In this document: positions 25,267-35,816 of the stretch, in pieces
How the letters are laid out: each line of letters opens with the position of its first letter
Numbering within the stretch: position 1 is the first letter of the stretch
DNA from: Hyphochytrium catenoides
Lineage: Eukaryota > Sar > Hyphochytriomycetes > Hyphochytriales > Hyphochytriaceae
Assembly (NCBI GenBank): GCA_900088475.1
Contig: FLMG01003335.1
Span: 1-64,000 of the forward strand
Reading direction: 5' to 3'
Length of the DNA stretch: 64,000 nt
Program-made: the position numbers and the translations under genes
The notes under the pieces: generated by a model
What the model was told of the DNA's origin: nothing
Databases searched by the model: none
The model's input: the letters and a program-made list of their open reading frames with translations, nothing else

Positions 25267-27183
25267 ATGGCTCAATCGCTACGAGCAGCTCTGGTTAGGG
25301 TGCTCATCATTGTCACCAACGCAGCGTTCCTCTGCATTGGTGCTTTGCTGATCTACTTCGGCTCATGGTTGTCAAATAGTGGCTGGCTTGACATCGCTGA
25401 GAAGGCAGATTTGGGGCATCTGAAGCCATTGCTCATTGGAATAATTATTGGAACGGGTGGTGTTGTCATCTTACTTGCCACGGTAGGTCGACGGAAATAC
25501 GGATTCTCCGCCATTTGAAGGCACTTTTAACTGACGATGGTCCTACTTGTTACCTCCTCTTGTTCAAAGGCTGGTTGCGTGGGTGCCTGGATTCAAAATA
25601 GAGCAGTCCTCATCGTTTATGCTGTGATGCTCTTCGTGGCGCTTGTACTCTTCATCGCTATTGCAGTCTTTGGCTTCATCCTGGTTGGCAGGACCAAAGA
25701 TCTACAGAACTCTACCATTGGGACGGTGAGTTGATCCGCTCTAGGACATTCATTCTCTCTCTCTTTCAAAATGTATCATCATTTGATGCTTTTGCCATGA
25801 TCATAGAAACCTGATGAAGAGGACATTGGAAAAGCGTTCAACGATGTCTATTGTGGCAGTGAGCTGGGTAAGGACGCTTTTTGGCCTATGTGACTGCTGG
25901 AGTGAGCTCCTTCATCAAGCTCATCTGTTGATTGCCCTTTCTCTCTGTTGCCTCGCATCGCTAAATATTTAAATGTCCAGCCTTCATCTGTAACTCGGCG
26001 CCAGTGGGCAGTCTCCTGCAGTCGCTCCTGGCTGGCTTCGGTATAACTGGCATCCCAATTCCCATCGATCCCAACATCAAGGGCTTGAATAACGCGTGCC
26101 AGGTATGTATCTCTGGACTAGCAACGACCTGGCTTCATCAGTGTACTCTGTTGCGTTTGACAAGATGACCTGTTCATTGACCGCCTGAGTTGAACGACCT
26201 GTTGGCTTGAGAGCTAATTTTCAAGGAGCTGTCTAGTAATGGAACCTTCACCTTGTTATGAATCTGCCATTGAGACGTTCTGAGTCGTAACTAAATGAAG
26301 GGCCTTTTGCTCTCACACAGAACTCTTTGTATGGTCCCCTACTCTCAAATGTTCCCGGAGACATTTGTAAGAGCTGCCAACAGGCCGCTGAGTTCCAATC
26401 CCTGAGCTCTATTACGGAATGGATCAACGACAAGTGCCCCATTACTGGGCCTGTTATTTCCTACTGCCTTACAACTCTCGGTGGTGCAAAGATCCCTGGC
26501 GTTCCGGAGGCAACATGGAATGTTGACACTCAGGTGCTCAGGGCTCCTTACGTTTCCTGCAGAGAGACCTTCCTTGCTCTTGTGAAAGATACATCCAAGT
26601 AAGTAACCTCTCAAAGCGTCTTGGTCGGGCCTATGCTATGCCAAGGGCAGTGATGACGTGTTTATGCCGTCCATTGAGTTTCCTTCTTAGCTTCAATAAC
26701 CTTGTTCCTTCTCACGAAGGGAATTCTTCGTGCTTCTCTCCATAACCTCTTCTATGGTCTTGACGAGTAGGATGTCTCCCTGAAAGCTAACGGCCTTTAT
26801 TTCTTAGTTCTCTCGCCATCGGAGGGACCGTCGCTGGGGTGTACTCTCTCTTAGTCATCATCTTCACATGCTGGCTCGCCTTTTCTCATGCTCGGAAACG
26901 CGAGGGCCGAGGTCGTTCATTCACAGACATGGCCCAGCAAGACGACTATGACCTAGGCTATTTAAACGACAACTCCAAGACGCCTCAGGCCGGAAACATG
27001 GGCGTAACCGACGGCAGCAGAAATGTCGGGACGTATGCCGGATACAACGTCAATAACTATAACCAAGGACCCACCTATAACCAGCAATACGGAGGTTACA
27101 ATGACCGCACCTACCAAGCTGGTGGACCTAACGCGACGTATGGAGGCCAGAGCGGTGGTGCCTATAATACAGGCTATCGCTAA
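25267..27183 (+). CDS. Tetraspanin-like four-helix membrane protein
   Basis: Six exons (25267-25482, 25570-25725, 25807-25867, 25981-26102, 26321-26598, 26808-27183) sum to 402 residues. There are three hydrophobic helices early (VLIIVTNAAFLCIGALLIYF, LLIGIIIGTGGVVILLAT, VYAVMLFVALVLFIAIAVFG), a large loop with eight or more cysteines (VYCGSEL, FICNSAP, NNACQ, ICKSCQQ, DKCPITGPVISYC, VSCRET), and a fourth helix (GGTVAGVYSLLVIIFTCWLA) followed by a basic stop (HARKREGRGR). That is the tetraspanin layout with a short first loop and large second loop. The strict CCG motif is absent, hence tetraspanin-like. The cytosolic tail is about 100 residues, rich in Tyr, Asn, Gln and Gly (YNVNNYNQGPTYNQQYGGYN). 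Membrane organisation is the likely role. Confidence 0.75.
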
Positions 27184-27594
27184 AGAGGGCTCTCTCCCCG
27201 GCTGTGTACCTAGTACTCACAGCTATTGATTTTCACACTCCGTCTCTCTGTCTGTCTCTTTCTCTCTCTCAAATGACATTCTTTTACCTGCTCCATGCAT
27301 CCTCAATGTCAGATAATATCTCCCTTTATTGGCGATTCGAGGATTGGAACCAAATCAACTAAACAGAAGTAATTTATTATCAGCCCTTCAAAAGTCCTGA
27401 AAGGGTCTTTACGTGCTTCAATGAGGTTGTCTCAGCCTAGCATCGCCACGGCTGACAGATCTCTGCTGCACTCATTGAAGCAACAACTGGGAGCTGTGTA
27501 TAAATAGGAAAATGAATGAAAGGAAATGCTTCTGGGATGAAGCTATGATCCTGCTATTAGTGAGTGGATGAAAAATGTTGTCCACTCATCGTGT

Positions 27595-30056
27595 TTACTC
27601 GGCTTTATCTTTGTCGTCCTCCCCATGATCTTGACCGTCAAACGGCCAAGCGCCCTCCCAGTCCTTTGGTCTGCCAAAGTTGATAGTGCTCATGTCCACA
27701 CCCTTGTCCTCCCAGTGCTTGTACAGAGCCTCAAGGTTCTGCACTGAAGGGCGATAGTGACCGCTGTGCGGTTCTAATCTCTCTAAGAAGCCCTCCTTGG
27801 CCTTGAGTCGACCAGCCATTAAAGTCACTCCGCCGCTAAGAAAGCTGAAGGAAGGGGACGTTAGCGCCACGAAGACGAACAGAAAGAAATGTCTGCTTCT
27901 GTTTGAATGTTTGAAAGCAACAAGGGTCCTGGAGGCACTTGTATGGGATTGCGCCAGAGTGCTAGAATGTAAAGAAGAGCATGTGAGTGGGAAGTAGGGG
28001 TGGAGGTATCGTACCTCGAATGATGAAACCTTCCCTTGGCCTTCCTATTAACATAAAGGCGCCAGGAGGTATCCATTACAAAGATGTGCTTTCCTTCATC
28101 TTTTCCTTCACTGCTGTAGGTGTGCAGCGGCTTTCCCGAAACGACGTTTGTCAGATACACCCGAACCTTGCCTTCCTTTCTTCTAAAGCTCTGCCAGAAT
28201 AATGGGTGAGGATTCAGAAGCTCAAGCCACGCCAACAGAGTAAGTAGAGGAAAAGGAAGTCCCAGGAGAGGAGCGGATAGGAAGACACACACAGACACCG
28301 AATTGCAGGCACGAGGGAGAGGATCAGAGGAAACGATTGTGGATATCGGTTGACACCTGAGTATACTGATACTTCGTCCTGCTGTTATTGTCACAGTACT
28401 CCACACAGTGCTCTTCCAGCTCCTTCCTATCGCACTCGGGGTCAGAATAGCCCTAAGACAAGGTTCAGGTCATCAATCGTCTTCACTGAACGTCTTATTC
28501 TCTTTTTTTGACTTTCGCTTCGTCACGTGTTTCCGTCTCACACCCCATTTCACGGCTTTAATATGGCTAACCACGCTGCATGTCCTACATGTAAGCTTCC
28601 GTCTCTCTCACTCTATCTTTTCCTTCAGCTTGGAGTCATACCATGCCACGTCCAAAGTCAAGCCAATGGAAGAATCTGTCTGGGTCCTCCGTCCGGAGCC
28701 AGTGCTTGTGGTATATCCGCAGATTGTGGCCGTACCGATGCTTGGTGTCTACCATCTCTAGCCTGGACAGGACAAGGCGGGGGGCTAATTGTTAGCAAAC
28801 AATAGAGTATATAGGTGCTACCCCCACAAAGAGACAGAAGGCATGGCGTTATAACGCAGAGAGCACCCAGGCGGCGGTCATCCAAGCAACTAGTGACGCC
28901 ATACAAGAGATTTGATAGTTCCATGCATAGTCTCTCCATCAGTGAGTCGTAGTGTCTTACCACGCGCTCACATCTAGCAGTCTTACATCCTTACAGGACG
29001 ATCCCACGATACCATGCCCAAGCTTCACCGCCTTAGACGTAGCAAACCTCCATTTGGAGTCGCTGCTGGCTAAGTCTGACTTCGACACCTAGGAGGAGAC
29101 TCTCAAGTTTAGTCATATAGAAAGTCTGCGTCCCTTAGAGCAATGTTGGCGTGTCAATGGATCTCTCACTTCCGGTGTTTGACGATGGTAACTCTTAACC
29201 GCTTCCCACAGCTCAGCGCCGAACCGAGTCATAGATACCGTCGTACTAATCTATTAGCTTTGTTTTCTGGGGCTCATCGAGCGCTCTGTTCTCCATATTC
29301 TCCTTCACTCACCTCGCATGCGTTCATAAGTTCATCGTAGAGCTTGGCGTACACGAAAGCATATCGGCTATCTCGGCTAAGGATACACCCTCGCGCTTCT
29401 CTCAATTCCTTGTGTCTTCTCCACTGGCGGATGAGCCTGCAAGCAAACCTTACTGCTTTTGCCCCATATTTGAGCTTTATTAAAGGCTGAGATTGAGCAG
29501 GGCCAGCTGCTGAGGCAAACATTATGAGTGTCAGGCAACCGTTCGAAAAGAAAGAGAGCAAACCTGTAAAGGAACTCTCACAATCTGCATCTTGTGCTTC
29601 GAATAGACTATCGTTAGAGGCCACTGAGCTGTTACGGTCAGGTTTGTCTGCTGGGCTTGCGTCTCCCAGCTCAATAGACGATGAACTCCGACGAAGTATG
29701 TTGGCGAAAGCTATCACCCTATGTTTAGGAGAAGGTCTCGGGGAGTGACTGCTGTCTATCACTATGTGACGAGTCCTTGGGCTAGGCGCGATATTCTCGG
29801 CAGCAGGCTCTGTGAGAGGAACGTCTGAAAATCAGTCGACAGTCGACAGCCAGCAACGCCAGAAGCATCGACAAGAAGGTTAGACTCCATTACCTTGGTC
29901 AAGGAGGGTCGTCTCAAGAACCAAGACGCTCTTCCTTAGCTCCTTCGCATGCCTCTCCTTCTCACTGCTATCAGCCCTGGAACTGCCAACTGGATTGTCT
30001 GGTATATGCTGTGACTGTGGAGCATCATGGCTAGACGGACCTGCACCTTCCTCCAT
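27595..30056 (-). CDS. IQM-like calmodulin-binding family protein
   Basis: A multi-exon minus-strand gene. The first exons are 29894-30056, 29564-29824, 29313-29509 and 28995-29088; later ones lie near 28650-28765, 28354-28448, 28015-28195 and 27595-27851. An IQ-like basic helix (AVRFACRLIRQWRRHKELRE) lies at about 29390-29470. Then come KWRFATSKAVKLGHGIV, KHRYGHNLRIYHKHWL with RFFHWLDFG, HIFVMDTSWRLYV with KGRFHHS, SFLSGGVTLMAGRL, and PHSGHYRPSVQNLE. This series is diagnostic of the plant IQM / fungal calmodulin-binding family (HRYGHNLH, FQHSSFLSGGATTAAGRL, PYSGHYLPTEENF). Such proteins bind calmodulin through the IQ motif; the biochemical activity of the conserved core is poorly understood. 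The start is the first ATG of the exon, with an upstream stop in the same frame. The junction before LEMVDTKHRYG was not resolved. Confidence 0.78.
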
Positions 30057-30802
30057 TAATCCTTTGAGCTCTGGCTGTGAGATACAGCCGCAGCAGAGCC
30101 TGGTAGGGTGATCCGGGGCATGGATGCCCTAGCAAATGAATGACTTGTGCAGCTTCTTCGCTCTTCAGTATTGCTTCTAGCTTCTTCGCAGAGAACGATG
30201 ATGATGTCCTTCTGCTATCGAGTTGATGGGCCCCAAGCAGGCAATAGGGAAGGTGCCGGACATAAACCACCATAGAGGTCAGGAGGAAGTAGAAAGCGCA
30301 TCGCTTGTGGAGCGATGTGCGCTGTCCTTTTTGTCACATAGCTTGCAAAGCCTTGTGCGCTGTCCGCTGTACCTCAGTTCTGCTCGGTACTGTGCTTTTG
30401 ATGATCTGGTCGTTACATTATAGAGCAGTGTCAACGTCCGCCTTGCTGGGCTAATGGCGTGGCTGGGCTCAACGAGGATGTGCCTCAAGCTTCCACCCCA
30501 ATGAAGGATGTGGATAGAGTCTTGGAAGAGAAACAATAAAAGGATTTCCCCATCAGATCCAAGGCTAAGGACAACATGCTTAGCAATCAGCAATCCCCCG
30601 AGGTCTTAGAAGGCCCCTGCGGAAGTATTAGCATCAAGGGAGGAGAGAGCTGTAGGGCGGACGTCGTCCTTCCTTTCAGTCAAACGAAAGTTCTAGCTGC
30701 CTCCTGTCCAACTCTTTGGGAAGATCGCAGGGTTTCGGCTTTACAAGCACATAGATTTATTAGGCTTTTGACATGGACCCTTTATATATAGCAGATAATG
30801 GT
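30057..30802. other. Intergenic stretch, nothing recognised
   Basis: ORFs on both strands (for example 30279-30593 minus and 30576-30791 plus) lack family similarity and several have no ATG. It lies between the start of the IQM-like gene and the stop of the next minus-strand gene. Confidence 0.4.
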
Positions 30803-33800
30803 CTAAAAGGAGTTTATCTTGGCCTCTATGTCTGCAGCCCATTTGCTGAACTCCTCGATCTGGGCAATGGGCTAGCGGAATGTATTAGAAAAAAGTACTG
30901 AGACCGAGTTCAATGTGGGTAACAAGACCTACCGGCTTCGATCGAGGCTGATGTGATGCGGTGTCTGGTGTCTGCCCACTGACTTCCGGCTGGTCAGCAG
31001 GTTCTGTGGTAGGAGTTTGTAGCTCGTTGACCTTTGCCTTAAGAGACGAATAAAGAGGAGAATGCGAGCGACCCAGGATGAGAAATCACAAATGTTTTTG
31101 TGCTCTCCTTCATCATTCTTACCCCAGGTTCCTTGTCTATCGGGATGACTGATGCTTCTTCCTTCTTGTCTGTTTTCTCAACAACTGCTGGAGGGGACTG
31201 CGCGTTGTCAATTAGCTCAGTTTGAGTCCCACTAAGAGATGGGGTCCGCCGGATGGGTTTTACCACTGGAACAACTTTTCCTGAGTCTATTATAAACAGG
31301 CATTTCAGTTGCTTGAAACGTGCGTGGAGGAGCAGTGGTGTCTACCTGACTTTGCGGCCTTCTTCGCTTCGGTTTCTTTTAGTCGCTGGAGGAATGTTGA
31401 GTCCTTCCCCGTGGATGATATCTTGCGTCTAGCCTGTGCGCTGCTAGAAGCCGGCGTGGTAGTACTTTTGTTGTTGCCAGCGGGGTCCTTGGGGGGTGTA
31501 TGCTCCGTACTCTCAACACCTGCTTTAAGGCCATCTTGCTTTTCCATTGTCTCTGAGATGTTATTTGCATTTTAGAGAGACGTACAAGATAAGAGTGAAT
31601 TATATTCTCGCCCATACCTGCTGTGCTAGTTTTTTTGGTTGGTGATGCGCTACTAGGGCCTCTGCTGCTCTTTGCGCCTAGAATTGTGCCGTAAGCTTTA
31701 GGTCTAGAAAAAATATGAGATTCTTGTAGTTAAGAGGCGTACTTGAGGGCCGTGCTCTACTTGCGCTGCTAGGTCTGGCATTGCGGGGAGTTGGCTCAGG
31801 AGTGTTGGAACGCTGATTAAAAGAACTTGATCTCCGTATGCCAGGTCTGCCACCACCAGGGCTCTGCGGTCACGAGTTAGACAAAAACGTAGGCCATTTG
31901 GTGCTAGTCTCTTTACCGGAGAGCGCCTTGGTGTAGCAGAACGTTCTTGTTCAACCTTTCTCTCCGCTTCAACCTTTTCCCGAAGTAGTGCTGCCTGACG
32001 CTCACGCTCTTCTGGAGTGCCTTCTGCAGCTAGTCTCTCCCAAACGGGCTTATCACTGGTAGGTCCATCCTATAGTATGTTGAAATGCGTGAGGAAAATA
32101 GCCTCACTCGTGCTTCTGGAGCTATTACCTCAGTGCGACTACTACTAATATCGGGCCTGAAAGTGCAGCTTTCCTTAAGCTTCTCTTCTGCTAGCTGTTG
32201 GGTGGGAACTGTAAGCTCCTTTAGCAAGCCTAACAAGATCTCGTAGCCTACCTTCTTTAACTTTTCTTCGTCAGTCAACTTTTCATTGGCCAGTCGTTCG
32301 AACACATTCTGCGCACGCTTCTTGTCTGGAGAAGGGGAAGGTGGCCTAGTAATCTGTGGCTTGAAAGTGCAGGCCTAGAAGGATCGTCAGTATGAGGCGA
32401 TAACTATTCAAAAGTGGTTTTTCCGCAGACCTCTGTTTCTAGTCGGAGCTTCGTATCCTCTCTCTCTTTCTCAAGCTGCTTCTTGTTATCCTCAGCTAGC
32501 CGTTCCCAAACTGGTTTCGCGTTCCCTGTCGCAGGAACGGTTGCTTTTTCTATCTGTGGAGCGAAAGTGCAGCCCTCAAGTTCTTTCTGTCGTATAAGCA
32601 GCTCTGCTTCCTCTAGCTTCTTCTCCTTTTCCTTTCTTTCCTCATAAAGCCTCTCGAATATCGATGTCTCTTGACTTGCTACCCCATTAGCTGGTCCTGC
32701 CGATTGAGGTCTCTTTTTTTGAGCTGAGGCTGGACGAGATGGCGTCTTTGTCTGTATCCTAGGGTTAAACTTGCGGCAGACCCCACTAAGCGTTTAGATG
32801 TACCTTGGCAAGTAGCTTTTCCTCATTCTCTTTCTTCATAGCCTCTCTCTTAGCCGCAACTTCTTTCAGATAATCCGCATTGTAAAGGCGTTCCACCACC
32901 GGCGTCTCTGGTTGGCTCGATCCAGGTCTCTGTTTCTCTCTAGAAGGTGGTCTACTAACCTTTGGTTTGAAGGTAAGCTCCTCCTGAATGACGAAGGACT
33001 GTGAGGATTAACGCCACAGTGATGATGTTCGCTGTACCGCACCTTTTCCTTTTGAAGAGTCTCCTGCTTGAGTCTCTCAATTTTCTGCTGCTTTTCTTCC
33101 TTGTACTTCGCCATTCTCTCCCAAAATGGTCGCGTGTCCGCACCAGCATTTGCTGCTTCACGCCTTTCATCAGCAGCTCCTTCTGGCGAAGCTAGGAACA
33201 TAGGATTTAGTAATCAATCACACGCCACCAATAATACCACGCATACCACTGCCGGAAGGCGAACCCGGGACTCCTGCCGAACTTGGACGTTGTCTGGTAG
33301 CAGAGGAAGGTCTCTTTGAGACAATTTGGGGCTTGAACGTGCATTGCTCCATTTCCCTCTTGAGACGCTCCTGAACGACGATTATAAGAAGAAGGCCAAT
33401 TCTAGTAGTTGCTTGACTTGACTTGCCACACCTGTTCCATCTGTTCCTCTTTGGCCTTCAAGTTCTGAACTTCAGAATAAAGCATTTCATACCGGGGTTT
33501 TGCAGGTGATGGAGCTCTTTTAGCCCTCTCAGATATCTGCGGTTTGAAAGTGCACCTGCATGATGTAAAGGACTGGTTAAGAGAAATTCCACCTTGTTGG
33601 CTGTTAACGTGGAAAGTATACCCTTCTATCTCCGCTGACTTCCGTCGCTCTTCGATTCGCTGTTTAAGCTCTTGGGCATTCTTGTATAGCTCATCAAACC
33701 GGCTTCCATTTGTCTCATTTTTGGATGCTATCTTCTTAGAAATGGGGTTGATGGAGGGTTGGAAAGTGCATTCTTCCTGTTGCTTTTTCAGAAGCTCTTG

Positions 33801-34575
33801 TCTTTTGCGCTCCATCAGCTCGGCGCGCTTATGTAGAGCCTCAAATTTCTCCTGCCGTCCCCCAGCAGGACTCTTCCAATCAAACGTATCAGGTAAAAAG
33901 CGGTAGCTCTATCAAATTCAATCTTAGAAACTCACCTTCTCCCCAGAAGAAGAAGTCTTGATCTCCGGTCTGAAGGTGCATTCTGGGTCTTTAGGAGAAT
34001 CCGCTTTCTCTCGAAGCTTCTTCATTTTCTCCTTGCCTTGAAGATACAATCGATCTCCAGCAGCAACGGTCTAAGGAGAATGGTTGATTAAAATCAGGCC
34101 GCTTGAGAAGAACTGAAGGCATTCATACCTTCGTTTCTGAAGCGCTTGGATGATTGGGGCTACTACCAGTGACCTGGTCACCACAATTTTTGCCACCACT
34201 GCTTGCCGTGCTAGAAGCCGCAGGAGAGCTAGCTGTGTCTTGATTTGACTGCTACCAATCGAAAGCACTTAATTTAACTGAGATGCAGCAAGAAAGTCAT
34301 TTTGTTGCTTACAGGGGATCCATTGCTATGCTGCGTGTCTCCCACTGAAGGATGACAGAACAGCACCACCTTTGGTTAGGTTCGTTATTAGTTCGAGATC
34401 TTATAATAAGGATACCTACCTATTGCTTGAACTCTAGGACCTGAGTCTTTTTGGGATGTGCTTTGACCGCTAGGAAGTTGTATCTGAGCTCTCAGTAAGC
34501 ATAAACAGACGGCATAGAAACTAACCTTTCAGCGCTTTCCACCGTCATCTTGTCCTGCTCAGAGATAGTTTCCAT
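30803..34575 (-). CDS. Protein of repeated C-T-F-x-P units (unrecognised family)
   Basis: A many-exon gene on the minus strand from METISEQDKMTVESAER (34575) to IEEFSKWAADIEAKINSF (stop at 30803). Its core (about 31900-34050) is a series of units of 50-70 residues, each with a charged, Lys/Glu-rich helix ending in a C-T-F-x-P-x-I motif, then a basic Pro/Ser linker and an aromatic-E-R/A-L helix. Motifs seen in order: ECTFRPEIK, ECTFQPSINP, GCTFKPQISER, QCTFKPQIVSK, ELTFKPKVSR, KFNPRIQTK, GCTFAPQIEK, ACTFKPQITR and SCTFRPDIS, with helices such as RFDELYKNA, RYEMLYSEV, PFWERMAKY, VVERLYNAD, IFERLYEER, PVWERLAED, VFERLANEK and PVWERLAAE. Two thirds of the introns fall near the motif. The N- and C-terminal parts are low complexity. 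Similar motifs occur in large proteins of flagellated protists as I recall, but I know no named domain. It is probably a cytoskeletal or scaffold protein. Its divergent neighbour is a MORN protein. Confidence 0.7.
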
Positions 34576-35816
34576 CTAGCAGCACCAAGCGCGAGCAATG
34601 CTACTTTTCCCTCAGGTTAAGGTTTTGGGAAGACGCAGGCTCCCACATCCACAGCTATTCGGCAGCAAGTTAAAAATAGCTCTAAAAGCTTCAGAAGGGG
34701 GACGTCTTGTATGGTCTGCTTCCTAGTTATTGCGATCAACCGAATTGGCCGTCTCCAGAATTAGCAATTGGCGGGAATCGAAAATTGTCGTCGAAATTGC
34801 GCTTCCTTTGGCTCTGCACACAGCGCCATCGCCAGCGCTCCATCTTTCCTTCAAACCTCTTTCAAGTCACACACACATCACCCTTTGGAGAGGGCTGAAA
34901 CCTTCATACAGATAAATGGAAGCTTCAAATGGGACATTGACGAATTCAATTCTTCACACGAAGTATCTTCGTCAAATATGCCAAATCTGGCTTGGTAACG
35001 ACAACCCAAAATATCTTACTACACTCATAGTCCCTAAGATAGGTACCTAAGATTGATAGTATTACTACTATGGACCTCCCAACGGCGCAGAGGATTATTC
35101 ACAAACCTGATAGCACATGTTGGCAAAACTCTCACCAAGAATTAGTTAAGTGGTAGTGGAAGATAACTGGATCACAGTCTTCAGTAATCAACTAACACTG
35201 ATCTTCCATCAGTAGAGAGGCGTTTCATGGTGTCGTTTGGGATCCCCCTCAGAGGGCACCACACTGGGCCATCCTCCTGCTGGTCCGCCCTGCCGCCACT
35301 CACATGCCGCAGCTGCCGCTGATCAACGATCTGAAGATAGCAGACGCCTTAGAGACATCAAAGTGCAGAAGAGGCGGAGAAGGACTATAAATCATTCCTC
35401 CTTTCTCCCTGATGAGCCTCTCTCTCCTGCCACCTTCGTTTTGCTGGTGGGGCAAGACACAAGTTCCATCGCCAAAGAACGACGGAAAAGAGTAAAGGCT
35501 GCCGTCCGTATGAGGCTGGACAGCTAAGAAAGCTGATTGAATCGTTTAGTTGTTGGTGTTAGGCTCCTCCAGCTCGACTACTTTGTTGGCCAGTGCATCA
35601 CCTCTTCTCTGGCATCTCGGCCCGAAGATCTGGAGTATATTTATGCTCTCTTCTCTACAACGTACCAATCTCATGATTCAGACGGTGGTTGTCAGCTTGG
35701 CTCATTGAATCTTGTCCATTACTGCTCTCTGGTTGGTCCATTCTCATCTCCAAGTTAGTAGCTAGATATTCGACGAGGTAGTTCGTGGGCGTGTCCTTTA
35801 ACCTCGAGGGTTTAGG
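34576..35816. promoter_or_regulatory. Divergent promoter region between repeat protein and MORN gene
   Basis: The interval of about 1.2 kb separates two divergent starts (34575 minus, 35817 plus). The ORF at 35237-35527 (basic, no ATG) and nearby ORFs at 34707-34998 have no family match, although an unrecognised 5' exon cannot be excluded. No core promoter element was assignable. Confidence 0.35.

Noticed and set aside
25981-26602. Classic tetraspanin assignment
   Set aside because: The CCG motif of the large loop is missing, so only tetraspanin-like was claimed.
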